Positions 15,519 to 24,859 of a stretch of DNA of 33,154 nucleotides are shown one piece after another (the stretch's first letter is position 1; the number at the start of each line of letters is the position of its first letter). Below the pieces are notes generated by a model, which saw nothing but the letters and a program-made list of their open reading frames with translations, searched no databases and was not told the DNA's origin. This stretch comes from a virus. The stretch lies in the IMG/VR virus record IMGVR_UViG_3300008117_000292, positions 1 through 33,154 of that record, one strand, 5' to 3'. Made by a program: the position numbers and the translations under genes.

Positions 15519-16219
15519 AAGCCATATGTTGATTTAGTTGCATTGTAATTTTGTAATATTTCAGAGGCAGTCAATGTTCTATTATAGATGAACACTTGAC
15601 TTAAATCCCCATAATACTGATAACTTCCACCAGAATACGCGCTCAATCCAAACCAAACTTCTTGCGAATTTGTGATAGAAGATAAGGTTGTGTTTGTATT
15701 GTTTACTTCAATTCCATTTACATATAATCGTAACTTAGATGCATCTCTTGTAAACATAACATAATACCAAGATCCATCATTATAAGTGTTCAATTGACTA
15801 GAAATAGAATTACTTGATCCACCTGATTTTGCAATATCACCAATAATTAACCCACCATTCATCCATATGCGATAATTCCATGGCCAACCTGCAGCAGTTT
15901 CTTTTGAGATAATCATCTTAATGCCAGCAGAACTAGTGCAGAACCATGCACCAACAGAAAAATCTTCTGATGCTAAACTTTGATTAGTATCAATGTAATC
16001 AGTAAAATCAAATGTGAAGTGTGTGCTATTAAATGTTGGTGAGCCTTGTAATGTTGTTGCATATCCATTTGGACTCAAATCTGTCCAAGTTGTTCCAGAA
16101 CCAGGATAACTTGTAGAATCAGCAGCATTGAGATAAAGTTGAAGATTAGTGCGCACAATATCAAGCACACCAACTTTTCTTCTACCAAATTTAAATGAAC
16201 CGCTAAATGAACCCAACAT
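15515..16219 (-). CDS. LamG-like lectin-domain adhesin
   Basis: A 234-residue protein. Residues 1-17 (MLGSFSGSFKFGRRKVG) resemble the N-terminus of the next upstream gene and probably serve as an attachment peptide. The rest reads as a laminin-G/concanavalin A-like jelly roll: LQLYLNAADSTSYPGSGTTW, WTDLSPNGY, DFSVGAWF, SWYYVMFTRDASKLRLYVNG and GDLSQVFIYNRTLTASEI, the standard order of LamG strands. Such domains usually bind sugars, so a host-surface or particle-decoration role is likely. There is no signal peptide. It is sandwiched between the PA14-like gene and gene 16 without gaps. Confidence 0.85.
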   Translation of the reverse strand: MLGSFSGSFKFGRRKVGVLDIVRTNLQLYLNAADSTSYPGSGTTWTDLSPNGYATTLQGSPTFNSTHFTFDFTDYIDTNQSLASEDFSVGAWFCTSSAGIKMIISKETAAGWPWNYRIWMNGGLIIGDIAKSGGSSNSISSQLNTYNDGSWYYVMFTRDASKLRLYVNGIEVNNTNTTLSSITNSQEVWFGLSAYSGGSYQYYGDLSQVFIYNRTLTASEILQNYNATKSTYGL

Positions 16220-16750
16220 TTAAATACCCATTGTAGCTGGATTGTAGAAAGTTTTTCCAGTTGTATCTGTTGTTTTGCTTATAGTTGCTGTGGAGAAACT
16301 AAACGTACACACATCACCACCACCTCTTTCACCAAATTGAACTCGAATTGGATAATATACACCAGCACTCAATGCAATGCTTCCACTCATTTCAACAACA
16401 CCATGCAACCCACCATTATTTACGGTTGCATTTCCTGTTGTAAATCCAGAAATAGCATTTGCGCCAATCCACATATATGACGCATCATCGCTACTCAAAT
16501 AAAATGTATATGTTTCACTTGTTGTTGGTCTAAAATATCCCAACCATTGATAACTGAAATCACTTCCATCATCACTTCCTGGTTCAGATATTGAACCAAC
16601 TTGAATTGTAGTAGAAGATACTGTTTGCGAGGCGAACCATGAAACGTCGTCAGCAAAATAGCCGCCGTTATATCTTCTTGCTACAACTCCAGCAAGGTAG
16701 GAAATCCCTTTCCTACCAAATGCTCTGGACCCACTGAATGAACTAAACAT
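16220..16750 (-). CDS. PA14-like domain adhesin
   Basis: A 176-residue protein when started at the ATG at 16750, which forms a TAATG overlap with the preceding fibre gene. The alternative ATG at 16786 lies inside that gene. It begins [15 protein letters not shown], close to the neighbour's MLGSFSGSFKFGRRK. The body resembles a PA14/GLEYA beta-barrel: FSYQWLGYFRPTTSETYTFY, LSSDDASYMWIG and AGVYYPIRVQFGERGGG, where the DD pair in SSDDAS is the usual metal/sugar-binding position of carbohydrate-binding PA14 domains. Probably a virion-attached glycan binder; the target is unknown. Confidence 0.83.
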   Translation of the reverse strand: MFSSFSGSRAFGRKGISYLAGVVARRYNGGYFADDVSWFASQTVSSTTIQVGSISEPGSDDGSDFSYQWLGYFRPTTSETYTFYLSSDDASYMWIGANAISGFTTGNATVNNGGLHGVVEMSGSIALSAGVYYPIRVQFGERGGGDVCTFSFSTATISKTTDTTGKTFYNPATMGI

Positions 16751-19695
16751 TATCCGAACGTCGTCAATTGACCAAGTGTTATCCACGTTCCATTATTGTT
16801 CACAACACTGAAGGAAACAACATCCTTCTTGTTGGCTGAACCAGCTGGTTGCGTACCACCCTGCCAATTTACAGTTTGTGCTTGACCACCAATTTGAACC
16901 GCAGTTGGAACATATGCTGTTGCACCTTGATTCAACACTAGCGTGAACGATGTTGCATTATTTGCAGGAATCGTTGTGTTAGTGAAGTTGGCAGTAAAGT
17001 TTGCAGTAATGCTTGAGTGAACAAAAATTTGTCCAAGCGAACAGTCATGCGTAACAGTACCAGTTGCAGCAGACAATGCATTGGTTGCCTCAATTACATT
17101 TTTGACATTCAATACATTTGTTGACACGCTAGTGAAGACTACAGGATCAGCAATGTTTAGTGATTGGTCATAAGTGCTTGGACCCTGTGGACCCTGTGGA
17201 CCTTGAGGACCCTGTGGACCAACTACGCCTTGTGGACCTTGCGGACCAACTACACCTTGTGGACCTTGTGGACCTGCAACTCCTTGAGGACCTTGTGGAC
17301 CCTGCGGACCTTGTGGACCACCAGAAGGACCAGAAGGACCAGATGGACCTGTTGGACCAGCCTCACCCTTATCACCAGTACGAGCAAATGTAATCAAGAC
17401 ATCTTCAGAGGCACTGAATGCTGCAGCACTACCAGAAACATAAGAGCAGTTCACTTCGAAGTAACCTGTCTTATCTGTTAGACTGTTTACAACAAACAAT
17501 GCAAAGTCGCTTGGATCAGACTTATTGCTGATCTTGAAGTGACCCTTAATGGTTGATGTTGAGTCATCAATTGTTGCCAAGAAGTTGAAGATATTTGTAC
17601 CGCTATCGTCAAGATAGTCAATCCACAATTTATTTGCAGCAGTGACAGTGCCATTGTTCAACTTCAATTTGCCTTGTCCTGGATCACTATCAGTAGTGTT
17701 AGAATCAAAGGTAAAGTCAAACGTTGCGCCACCAAAGCCACCAGTTGCACCAGTTGGTCCTTGTGGACCCTGTGGTCCTTGTGGACCTGTGTCACCAGTT
17801 ACGCCTTGTGGACCTTGAGGACCTGTGTCACCAGTTACGCCTTGAGGACCTTGAGGACCTTGTGGTCCTTGTGGACCCTGCGGACCTTGCGGACCAACAA
17901 CACCTTGAGGACCTTCTGGACCTTGTGGTCCTTGTGGACCCTGCGGACCGACAACACCCTGTGGACCTTGTGGACCCTCTGGACCTTGCGGACCTTGTGG
18001 ACCTTGTGGACCAACAGCACCTGTATCGCCTTTATCGCCAGTGCGAGCAAAAGTGATTACAATATCTTCAGCATCACTGAAACTGCTTGCGCTGCCTGAA
18101 ACATAAGCACAATCAACTTCGAAGTATCCAGTGCGATCTGTCAATCCACTAATTGTGAAGAGAGCAAAATCAGCTGAATTTGATTTATTGCTAATACGGA
18201 AGTGACCCTTAATCGTTGATGTTGAGTCATCGATGGTCGTCAAGAAGTTTTGAATTTGTGTTCCGTTGTCATCCAAATAATCAATCCACATCTTATTTGC
18301 AGATGTGATTGTTGTATTATTCAAACGCAACTTACCAGTGCCTGGATCACCCTGGAAGTCATTTGCACTAAACGTATAGTCAAATGTTGCACCACCAAAG
18401 TTACCTGTTGCACCAGTTGGACCTTGTGGTCCTTGCGGTCCTTGTGGACCAACAACACCTTGAGGACCCTGTGGACCTTGTGGACCCACATCGCCAGTCA
18501 CGCCCTGTGGTCCTTGCGGACCTTGTGGTCCTTGCGGACCCTGTGGACCAACAACACCTTGAGGACCTTCTGGACCTTGTGGTCCTTGCGGTCCTTGTGG
18601 ACCTTGTGGACCCTGTGGACCAACTACGCCTTGCGGACCTTGAGGACCTTCTGGACCTTGTGGTCCTTGTGGACCTGTTGGACCGCCTGATGGTCCTGTT
18701 GGACCTTGTGGACCAGTTAAACCAGTCTCACCTTTATCACCAGTACGAGCAAAAGTGATGAGAATATCTTCACCATTACTAAATGATGCAGCACTACCAG
18801 AAACAAAAGCACAATCAACTTCAAAGTATGAAGTTTTGTCAGTTAAATTACTGATTGTGAACATAGCAAAGTCAGCAGAGTTTGCTTTATTTGTTACGCG
18901 GAAGTGACCTTTGATCAATGATGTTGAATCATCAATTGTTGCAAGGAAATTTTGAATGTCTGTGCCGCTTTGATCAACATAGTCAATCCAAAGTTTAGTA
19001 GCAAGAGTTACTGAACTGTCATTAAGTTTTAATGAACTATTGCCTGGATCGCTATCTGTGGTATTTGTTTGGAAATTATACTCAAACGTTGCACCACCAA
19101 AGCCGCCTTGTGCGCCAGTTGGACCTTCAGGACCTTGCGGTCCTTGTGGACCCTGTGGACCAACGACACCTTGTGGACCTTGTGGACCTTCTGGTCCTTG
19201 TGGACCTTCTGGACCTTGTGGACCAACGACACCTTGTGGACCTTGTGGACCTTCTGGTCCTTGTGGACCTTGAGGACCAAATACACCTTGTGGACCTTCT
19301 GGTCCTTGTGGACCTTGAGGACCTTGTGGACCAACATCGCCTTGAGGACCTTGCGGACCGATAACACCTTGAGGACCTTCTGGTCCTTGTGGACCTTGTG
19401 GACCTTGTGGACCTGGAACATTTGATACGCCAGATGGACCTTGAGGACCTTCAGGACCTTGCGGACCTTCAGGACCTTGCGGACCAACTACGCCTTGTGG
19501 ACCTTGAGGACCTTCTGGACCAGATGGACCAACAAGACCGCCATATGGTAATATGTTCCATGCTGTTGTGCCATCGCCGACTTTGAATTGACTTGTGTCA
19601 GTTTCAAGACCGAGCTCGCCTAGCGCAAGAACTGAGTTCGCAGTTGACCACTGTGATGCAGTACCGCGACGAAATTGAAGTTGAATATATGCCAT
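16750..19695 (-). CDS. collagen-like fibre protein, 981 residues
   Basis: Residues 1-53 ([10 protein letters not shown]...[20 protein letters not shown]...LPYGG) form the short N-terminal module found on many phage fibre proteins, often named after the Mtd N-terminus. Then come long Gly-Pro-Gln/Glu triplet tracts that predict collagen triple helix. These are broken by three copies of a 124-residue globular domain (from residues 199, 433 and 654). The C-terminal 140 residues form a non-collagen head ending [14 protein letters not shown]...[18 protein letters not shown], a trimer-tip type domain. It probably forms a long trimeric fibre. A CTAAATA motif lies 34 bases upstream and a GGAGG lies 12 bases before the ATG. 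The repeated DNA makes this region prone to assembly error. Confidence 0.9.
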   Translation of the reverse strand: MAYIQLQFRRGTASQWSTANSVLALGELGLETDTSQFKVGDGTTAWNILPYGGLVGPSGPEGPQGPQGVVGPQGPEGPQGPEGPQGPSGVSNVPGPQGPQGPQGPEGPQGVIGPQGPQGDVGPQGPQGPQGPEGPQGVFGPQGPQGPEGPQGPQGVVGPQGPEGPQGPEGPQGPQGVVGPQGPQGPQGPEGPTGAQGGFGGATFEYNFQTNTTDSDPGNSSLKLNDSSVTLATKLWIDYVDQSGTDIQNFLATIDDSTSLIKGHFRVTNKANSADFAMFTISNLTDKTSYFEVDCAFVSGSAASFSNGEDILITFARTGDKGETGLTGPQGPTGPSGGPTGPQGPQGPEGPQGPQGVVGPQGPQGPQGPQGPQGPEGPQGVVGPQGPQGPQGPQGPQGVTGDVGPQGPQGPQGVVGPQGPQGPQGPTGATGNFGGATFDYTFSANDFQGDPGTGKLRLNNTTITSANKMWIDYLDDNGTQIQNFLTTIDDSTSTIKGHFRISNKSNSADFALFTISGLTDRTGYFEVDCAYVSGSASSFSDAEDIVITFARTGDKGDTGAVGPQGPQGPQGPEGPQGPQGVVGPQGPQGPQGPEGPQGVVGPQGPQGPQGPQGPQGPQGVTGDTGPQGPQGVTGDTGPQGPQGPQGPTGATGGFGGATFDFTFDSNTTDSDPGQGKLKLNNGTVTAANKLWIDYLDDSGTNIFNFLATIDDSTSTIKGHFKISNKSDPSDFALFVVNSLTDKTGYFEVNCSYVSGSAAAFSASEDVLITFARTGDKGEAGPTGPSGPSGPSGGPQGPQGPQGPQGVAGPQGPQGVVGPQGPQGVVGPQGPQGPQGPQGPSTYDQSLNIADPVVFTSVSTNVLNVKNVIEATNALSAATGTVTHDCSLGQIFVHSSITANFTANFTNTTIPANNATSFTLVLNQGATAYVPTAVQIGGQAQTVNWQGGTQPAGSANKKDVVSFSVVNNNGTWITLGQLTTFG
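17365..17736 (-). repeat. fibre repeat domain, copy 3 of the 981-residue protein
   Basis: Codes for 124 residues, [10 protein letters not shown] to ARTGDKG, with the invariant core [12 protein letters not shown]. It sits between two collagen tracts. Confidence 0.9.
18028..18399 (-). repeat. fibre repeat domain, copy 2 of the 981-residue protein
   Basis: Codes for 124 residues, [10 protein letters not shown] to ARTGDKG. It is very similar to the copies on either side in length and in the [12 protein letters not shown] and [12 protein letters not shown] segments. Confidence 0.9.
18730..19101 (-). repeat. fibre repeat domain, copy 1 of the 981-residue protein
   Basis: Codes for 124 residues, [10 protein letters not shown] to ARTGDKG. 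It is the first globular break after the longest collagen tract of this protein. Confidence 0.9.
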
Positions 19696-19696
19696 G

Positions 19697-20800
19697 TTAG
19701 GAAACGCCTCCGCAATTAATATTTAGTCCTACGCTAAAATCTGTATCTGGTTCACCACCGTCATAAACTACAACACCAGCAAGAGTTGGTCCAGTTGGAC
19801 CAGCAACACCAGATGGTCCTTGTGGTCCTTGTGGACCTGTATTACCAGTCGCACCTTGTGGACCTTGCGGACCAACATCACCATTGACACCAGATGGTCC
19901 TTGTGGTCCTTGTGGACCAACATCACCAGTTACACCTTGTGGACCTTGCGGACCAGCATTACCATTAACGCCAGCAGGTCCTTGTGGACCCTGTGGACCT
20001 GTGTTGCCATTCGATCCTGCTGGTCCTTGTGGACCCTGTGGACCAGCAACATTTGATGCTTCGCCTTGTGGACCAGATGGACCTGATGGACCAGTTGGAC
20101 CAGTTGGTCCTTGCGGACCTGTATCACCAAGATCGCCAGTTCTTGCAAAAGTAATTAAAACATCATCATTGTTATTGAATGATGTTACACCACCAGAAAC
20201 ATATGAGCAATTTACGATTGAATAAATGCCAGGATGAGATGCAGATGAAATTGTAAACAATGCAAAGGCTTCTACGTTTGCCTTTAAACTTACTTTGAAG
20301 TGACCTTTAATTGTTGACGTTGAATCATCAATTGTTGTTAATAGATTAGTAATGTCAACTGCAGAATCATCAGCTTCGTCAATGTAAAGTTGAGTAGCAA
20401 GAGTTAAGTTGTTATTATTAAACTTTAAACGACCAGTGCCTGGATCAGTGTTGCCTGTATTTGAGTCGAATGTATAATCAACTGTAATGCCACCAAAAGA
20501 TCCTGCAGGACCAACTGGACCAACAGGACCTTGTGGACCTGCTACACCCTGCGCACCTTGTGGACCTTGCGGACCTTGCGGTCCAGTGTCACCGTTTGAA
20601 CCCGCAGGACCTTGAGGACCTTGTGGACCTGCAGAACCTGCTGCGCCTTGTGGACCTTGTGGACCTTGTGGACCACTATCAGCTCCAGCGCCAGCATACA
20701 GTTCAGTGAAGTTATCATTTACTTTATCAAATGCTTCACGAATTGTATCGCCAGTACCATCATTTGGTGCCGATCCAATATCGATTACTTGTTGTGTCAT
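19697..20800 (-). CDS. collagen-like fibre protein, 367 residues
   Basis: Residues 1-38 ([20 protein letters not shown]...NDNFTELY) are a common N-terminal attachment module of phage fibre and neck-associated proteins. It differs from the N-terminus of the larger fibres. A collagen tract (44-100), one copy of the 124-residue repeat domain (102-225, with GDLG instead of GDKG at its end) and a second collagen tract rich in GPSGVNGD-type triplets follow. The last 30 residues ([12 protein letters not shown]...NINCGGVS) match the C-terminal motif of the 640-residue fibre. It lies between gene 15 and the larger fibre gene, whose ATG comes one base after its stop, so the two are probably co-expressed. 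Confidence 0.88.
   Translation of the reverse strand: MTQQVIDIGSAPNDGTGDTIREAFDKVNDNFTELYAGAGADSGPQGPQGPQGAAGSAGPQGPQGPAGSNGDTGPQGPQGPQGAQGVAGPQGPVGPVGPAGSFGGITVDYTFDSNTGNTDPGTGRLKFNNNNLTLATQLYIDEADDSAVDITNLLTTIDDSTSTIKGHFKVSLKANVEAFALFTISSASHPGIYSIVNCSYVSGGVTSFNNNDDVLITFARTGDLGDTGPQGPTGPTGPSGPSGPQGEASNVAGPQGPQGPAGSNGNTGPQGPQGPAGVNGNAGPQGPQGVTGDVGPQGPQGPSGVNGDVGPQGPQGATGNTGPQGPQGPSGVAGPTGPTLAGVVVYDGGEPDTDFSVGLNINCGGVS
19730..19736 (-). promoter_or_regulatory. late-promoter-like CTAAATA before the 981-residue fibre
   Basis: Minus-strand ACTAAATA lies within the last codons of the 367-residue fibre gene and ends 34 bases before the next ATG. It has the same flanking A as the sites at genes 13 and 18. 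Confidence 0.5.
20126..20497 (-). repeat. fibre repeat domain, single copy in the 367-residue protein
   Basis: Codes for 124 residues, [10 protein letters not shown] to ARTGDLG. It is more diverged in the middle ([12 protein letters not shown] in place of the SGLTD-type segment) but keeps [15 protein letters not shown]. Confidence 0.88.
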
Positions 20801-20811
20801 TTCTTATTCTC

Positions 20812-21882
20812 TTAAAAATTATCGTCAGCTGTCTTAGAACCAGTATCAACTCTAATGAGAGTAGAGTCAACTCTATCATCAAAGAAGTATGGTGTTTCTT
20901 GCAATACTTCTGTAAATCCAAATGCGCTGTCTGCATTCGCATTCATTGGGTCTGGATATATTACCTGCCTTGTGAGCTGATAATTTGGTGTTGTAAAACT
21001 TTGTATATTCCACGATGCATTTGATACTGCGCCTGTTATATATCTGCCAGTTAGAAGAACTCCATTTGTATCTGCAACAATCATCGTATTTGTTGTTTGA
21101 TTCCATGAGCGCACAAATGCAGTTGAATTGGCTTCACTTAAAGTTCTACCCTCATAGACCAATTCTCCAATTTTAAATACTCCACTTCCAGTGCTAAACA
21201 CAATTTCTTTTTGCGCTGTTGTGTTATATGTTGTGTCATATGTATTAGCTGTTGATTTGCGAATGATCTTAGACTCAGTTGTTGCGCCGTACATGTATCC
21301 TTTTGCAGTAAATGTTAACGTCCAAATAATTATACGAACATTGTCAGAACTTACACCAACATTTTCTAGATCTTGTGATACTGAATTAAGTACAAATGGA
21401 ACATCAACTTTTTCTGATGGAATATCAACTAAATTGAGAGTCATAGTATAATCAGGTGAAAAGTAAGGAAGAATTTGCTCAACAATCTGAGTGCCGTCTT
21501 CAACATTTCGAACATATATGGAGAGTGTGAAGTCAAAGTTATATGGTGACGCAACAACATTTTTTACTTTAGTATTATCATCACCAACTGCAAAACTATT
21601 TACGAAGTTACTTCTTTTTCGAAGTGGATCATAGGTTATAGCTGTCATCTCAAAACTCATTCTTGGCAACGTCATCATTGTTTCATTTGCCAAGTTTGGA
21701 TCTTGAGTGATACGCTCAAAGAATTTCTCTTTTTGAGCATACATTAACGGCACATTAATTCTTTCTATCTCTTGTGTTCCTGCTTTGTTGTATCTTTTTA
21801 ATGTGATATTGTTGAACATTGTTCCAAATGCAACAACCATTTTGCGAGTGATTCGATGATAGAAATGCACATTTGATAACAT
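20812..21882 (-). CDS. 15: gp15 tail completion / sheath terminator protein
   Basis: A 356-residue protein after genes 13 and 14. The N-terminus (NVHFYHRITRKMVVAFGTMF...ITLKRYN) and the following PLMYAQKEKFFERI, TLPRMSFEMTAITYDPLRKR and VEQILPYFSPDYTMTLN all parallel T4 gp15, in which a Y-A-x-K-E-x-F segment, LPRIN and VEQILPYFQP occur in the same order. gp15 caps the tail sheath and joins the tail to the head. T4 gp15 is 272 residues; the extra length here lies in the C-terminal 100 residues (KIGELVYEGRTLSEANST onwards), which look like a separate beta-rich extension. Its start overlaps the gene 14 stop by one base. Confidence 0.93.
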   Translation of the reverse strand: MLSNVHFYHRITRKMVVAFGTMFNNITLKRYNKAGTQEIERINVPLMYAQKEKFFERITQDPNLANETMMTLPRMSFEMTAITYDPLRKRSNFVNSFAVGDDNTKVKNVVASPYNFDFTLSIYVRNVEDGTQIVEQILPYFSPDYTMTLNLVDIPSEKVDVPFVLNSVSQDLENVGVSSDNVRIIIWTLTFTAKGYMYGATTESKIIRKSTANTYDTTYNTTAQKEIVFSTGSGVFKIGELVYEGRTLSEANSTAFVRSWNQTTNTMIVADTNGVLLTGRYITGAVSNASWNIQSFTTPNYQLTRQVIYPDPMNANADSAFGFTEVLQETPYFFDDRVDSTLIRVDTGSKTADDNF

Positions 21883-22763
21883 TATGGTTCACCAAATGGA
21901 TTGCTTTCACTAAAGTCAAGAATATTGTCTGCTTCTTGTTCAATAATAAAGTTGTCATCAAGTTTGTTACCAACTGCATCTTTGATCGGATCTGCTTCTG
22001 CTGTCACAGTCCAAATTGCACCACTTGATTTACCCTTTATCTGTATACCATCGGCAAAAACACCAAAGATATTTTTGAGTTTAAGTTTACGTTCTGGCTT
22101 ATTCCAATTTGCAATCAGCCCCTTTGCAGTCGCTGTTGCAAACGATGCGCCCTGATAAACCCATTCTTGATCAACAAATGTTCCAGAACCGCCAGAGTCG
22201 AGCGTATACTCTAGAATCATCGCTTGTATATCTGAAATATTATCAATTTCACTGACGCCTGTTTCAAACAACTCGCCATTATACTTAAACGCTTCCATTG
22301 TCAACCCAAACATATATGGCGCAATCTTACCTGCTTGGAAGAAGTTCTTTTCTTCTTCTACGCCTTTGATTTCCATTATTTTCTTTTGAGTTGGGAGATA
22401 AACTAAATCACCTTCTTTTGGTAGATTATGTGTTATTGGATATTGTCGTGTTACAAGTCTTTCAAATGTTCGACGAGCAACAGCCATGCGCGCAACCTTT
22501 TGTATTTCTAAACCAAACTTACTGAAGAACTCAGAATTGCCTTCGAAGTCTTGAAAAGATTCCATGTACATGTCAACTTTAATTGCACTACGATAGCACT
22601 TCACTGGATCATCGCCAAATAGTTCATCTGTCGATGAGCGAGACTCTCGCGGAAGATAATAAACATCGATTCCGTGATTTCGAATTGATTCGATAATCAA
22701 GTCTTCAATCAGCTGTTGTTCAACTGATGCTTTTTGATTGTTAAAGTATACGCTGGTTGGCAT
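21882..22763 (-). CDS. 14: gp14 neck protein
   Basis: A 293-residue protein. The segment EQQLIEDLIIESIRNHGIDVYYLPRESRSSTDELFGDDP parallels T4 gp14, which has a similar L-x-A-E-S-I-x-x-x-G-x-x-x-Y-Y-x-P-R-E stretch. EFFSKFGLEIQ later in the protein also matches. gp13 and gp14 form the neck rings that seal the packaged head and receive the tail. It sits one base after gene 13's stop and shares one base with gene 15's start, so the three neck genes form a tight translational unit. Confidence 0.93.
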   Translation of the reverse strand: MPTSVYFNNQKASVEQQLIEDLIIESIRNHGIDVYYLPRESRSSTDELFGDDPVKCYRSAIKVDMYMESFQDFEGNSEFFSKFGLEIQKVARMAVARRTFERLVTRQYPITHNLPKEGDLVYLPTQKKIMEIKGVEEEKNFFQAGKIAPYMFGLTMEAFKYNGELFETGVSEIDNISDIQAMILEYTLDSGGSGTFVDQEWVYQGASFATATAKGLIANWNKPERKLKLKNIFGVFADGIQIKGKSSGAIWTVTAEADPIKDAVGNKLDDNFIIEQEADNILDFSESNPFGEP

Positions 22764-22764
22764 T

Positions 22765-23523
22765 TTATCCTACGATAAAGGCAGTTGGTTCTTCATAGGT
22801 ATCACGAAGTTTTTCTTCGAGCATTGCAACTTCTGTTGTGGCTTCATCGTAAATTTGCTGAGCATTGATGACGAGTCCACCAGGAAGCGTATAGTTACCA
22901 TACTTCTTCAGATTCGTTCCCCATTGCTGCTTAAAGAGTGCAGCTGTATAGTCACGAACCCAAAGATCTCCATACACTCCAGAATGAACTTGAGGGTCTA
23001 CGATTCGATGACACTCAAATGCAATATATGCATTATCTTTATACTTGTTCCAATCCATAAACACTTTCAGTTGATGAACTTGTTTATTGAAAGTAAATGG
23101 AGGAAGTCCCGTTACGATCATATCAAGCATCGCTAGATGTTCGCGAGCAATTACATAGTAGGTGTATGAAGAGGCTGTTAGATTATAGAAATCGTTTAAG
23201 CGAAGTTGGTAATTAATATCGAACATGTTAAATCCAGTCGAAGATGTTGATGACTGGATTGAACCTGTGAATGGAAATACTTGGGATATGCCGACGATAG
23301 AATCAGCAAGAGTAATATAGGTGTTTGAGATGTCACCTGCAGTTACCTGATGCGCTAGATAGCAACGCTCAGTTCCGTCATAGTGATACGTGCGATACAT
23401 GTAAAGAGCATCATCGATGCGATCTTCGAGCTGATCTTCATCGACATTGATATCAATTACTGGAAAACCGAGTTTTCTAAGACAATAATCCTTGAGTTCG
23501 GTACGAGATGAGGGATGCGCCAT
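22765..23523 (-). CDS. 13: gp13 neck (head completion) protein
   Basis: A 252-residue protein. Its N-terminus RTELKDYCLRKLGFPVIDIN followed by VDEDQLEDRIDDALYMYRTYH is the family signature; T4 gp13 has nearly the same wording. The C-terminus contains QQWGTNLKKYGNYTLPGGLV, also typical. It forms the first neck ring on the portal after DNA filling. The ATG at 23523 has a GAGG ribosome site about eight bases upstream and a CTAAATA late-promoter motif 23 bases upstream, so the neck operon begins here, separate from the accessory glycosyltransferase cluster. Confidence 0.95.
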   Translation of the reverse strand: MAHPSSRTELKDYCLRKLGFPVIDINVDEDQLEDRIDDALYMYRTYHYDGTERCYLAHQVTAGDISNTYITLADSIVGISQVFPFTGSIQSSTSSTGFNMFDINYQLRLNDFYNLTASSYTYYVIAREHLAMLDMIVTGLPPFTFNKQVHQLKVFMDWNKYKDNAYIAFECHRIVDPQVHSGVYGDLWVRDYTAALFKQQWGTNLKKYGNYTLPGGLVINAQQIYDEATTEVAMLEEKLRDTYEEPTAFIVG

Positions 23524-23546
23524 GGAGAACCTCGCTAATTATTGTA

Positions 23547-23553
23547 TATTTAG
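23547..23553 (-). promoter_or_regulatory. late-promoter-like CTAAATA in a hairpin loop, gene 13
   Basis: Minus-strand ACTAAATA ends 23 bases before the gene 13 ATG, in the short gap after the GT-A gene. It lies in the 15-base loop of a TTATTG/CAATAA inverted repeat (23539-23544 with 23560-23565). Confidence 0.6.
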
Positions 23554-23554
23554 T

Positions 23555-24301
23555 TTATGCAATAAGTCTCCCGTCTCTAGAACTATAGACTTTATCAGGA
23601 TGCATATGCGCAAATTGCTCCCAATTTGGCTCTCCAGGAAGAATTCGACGACCTGTTGACTCTTCGCCGATGTGTTCTATAATATTTTTCCCTTCTGAAT
23701 TTTTTAAAATCGCTGAATACATCTGCTCGAAATGAGCCAAGTACACCATAATCATACCTTCGTTAATCGTAAATCCCCAGTATTCTCGAAAAGGATAATT
23801 GATAATACTTCGACGATAGAACGAAAAGATAATCGGAAACTGTTTTGTATTCTTAGCGTAATAGTATTGCTTGATTGGCGTATCTGATTCTTCAATCTTT
23901 GGGGGATGTTCGTGAAAGTACCATTCTTGTCTTTGCAGTACAACAGAAGCCATTTTAGGATCAGATTCTAAAATTTCGATCATATCATCTAGACGAATAG
24001 GTTCTTTTAGAATGACATCGTCTTCTTGATGTATGATATAGTCATAATCTACTGTCTTGAGATAATCGAAAAACTCGGACCACGTGACCGAAAGCCCCAT
24101 GTTTTCTTTATGCAAAAAGGTATTAAATTGATGAGTCTTTCCGAGCAGATCGAAAATATAATCATTTCGAGTTCTTGGATAGTCGTCGATTATAAGGCGA
24201 TCGACTTGATGCCCGCAATAGTCTAATAGATGTAAAGACTCGAGCGTTTTCGTCAAATACTGAAGACGATTACACGAAAATATTACATGAAGAATTTTCA
24301 T
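23555..24301 (-). CDS. GT-A fold glycosyltransferase (family 2-like)
   Basis: A 248-residue protein with the layout of a small GT-A enzyme: MKILHVIFSCNRLQYLTKTL at the N-terminus, VDRLIIDDYPR at residues 33-43, HKENMGLSVTW at 64-74, and the metal/nucleotide-sugar-binding HQEDDVIL at 91-98 with the acidic Glu93-Asp94-Asp95. The second half has GFTINEGMIMVYLAH and GRRILPGEPNWEQF. There are no membrane segments, so it would act in the host cytoplasm. Its ATG shares one base with the stop of the oxygenase-like gene, indicating coupling. The acceptor is unknown: candidates are virion proteins, DNA or cell-surface sugars. Confidence 0.85.
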   Translation of the reverse strand: MKILHVIFSCNRLQYLTKTLESLHLLDYCGHQVDRLIIDDYPRTRNDYIFDLLGKTHQFNTFLHKENMGLSVTWSEFFDYLKTVDYDYIIHQEDDVILKEPIRLDDMIEILESDPKMASVVLQRQEWYFHEHPPKIEESDTPIKQYYYAKNTKQFPIIFSFYRRSIINYPFREYWGFTINEGMIMVYLAHFEQMYSAILKNSEGKNIIEHIGEESTGRRILPGEPNWEQFAHMHPDKVYSSRDGRLIA

Positions 24302-24849
24302 CAGTATTCAGTATTAAAGAAGAATGTCTGGAATAAGCGACCGCTATGCAACGTACTTCCGAAATAATCGAGCGAAGCATGAAACATATTTCCGCGATAT
24401 AGAACGAGGCGATTGTACTTGTTTGCGATATAATCAGTCATTTCCCATTTGGTGTAGTCATAGCCTTCGTAATCTTTATCCGAGCGTTCATATTGACCAG
24501 TGGCTTTATGGCGATAAAGTGCAGTTCCAGAAGAAAGCGGAGCATCGGGAGTGAGATAACAAACACCAGCCCATGTATTGAATTGATCTGCATGAATCCA
24601 GGTGCGATCCTGAGCTGTGCAAATTTGAAATGCTCCAGTGTATCCAGAGTCTTCAAACCAATGAGTGACCTTTCCTCCAGCATATTCTATAATATTTCCA
24701 ATAATTGTTTTTGTATCTTCTGTTAAAAATGGCACTGTTCTCAGTCCAGGGTAGTTGCCTGAGACTTCGAATTTTTGCGATAGTGCAAATTCTCTAACTG
24801 TATCTGGATTACTATAGAAATCGTCGATGATAATCGTCTTTACTTTCAT
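24301..24849 (-). CDS. 2OG-Fe(II) oxygenase-like protein (DUF6445-type)
   Basis: A 182-residue protein beginning MKVKTIIIDDFYSNPDTVRE, with GNYPGLRT, then the metal site TWIHADQFNTWAGVCYLTPD giving His86-x-Asp88. GTALYRH, NRLVLYRGNMFHAS (possible distal His157) and GRLFQTFFFN (Arg171 as possible 2-oxoglutarate contact) follow. This order matches a phage- and marine-bacteria-associated family of jelly-roll oxygenase-like proteins. Members would hydroxylate a protein or small molecule; no substrate is known. It is flanked on both sides by glycosyltransferase-like genes and lies close to the collagen-like fibre genes. A GAGG ribosome site lies eight bases before the ATG. Confidence 0.8.
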   Translation of the reverse strand: MKVKTIIIDDFYSNPDTVREFALSQKFEVSGNYPGLRTVPFLTEDTKTIIGNIIEYAGGKVTHWFEDSGYTGAFQICTAQDRTWIHADQFNTWAGVCYLTPDAPLSSGTALYRHKATGQYERSDKDYEGYDYTKWEMTDYIANKYNRLVLYRGNMFHASLDYFGSTLHSGRLFQTFFFNTEY

Positions 24850-24859
24850 GATTATATCC

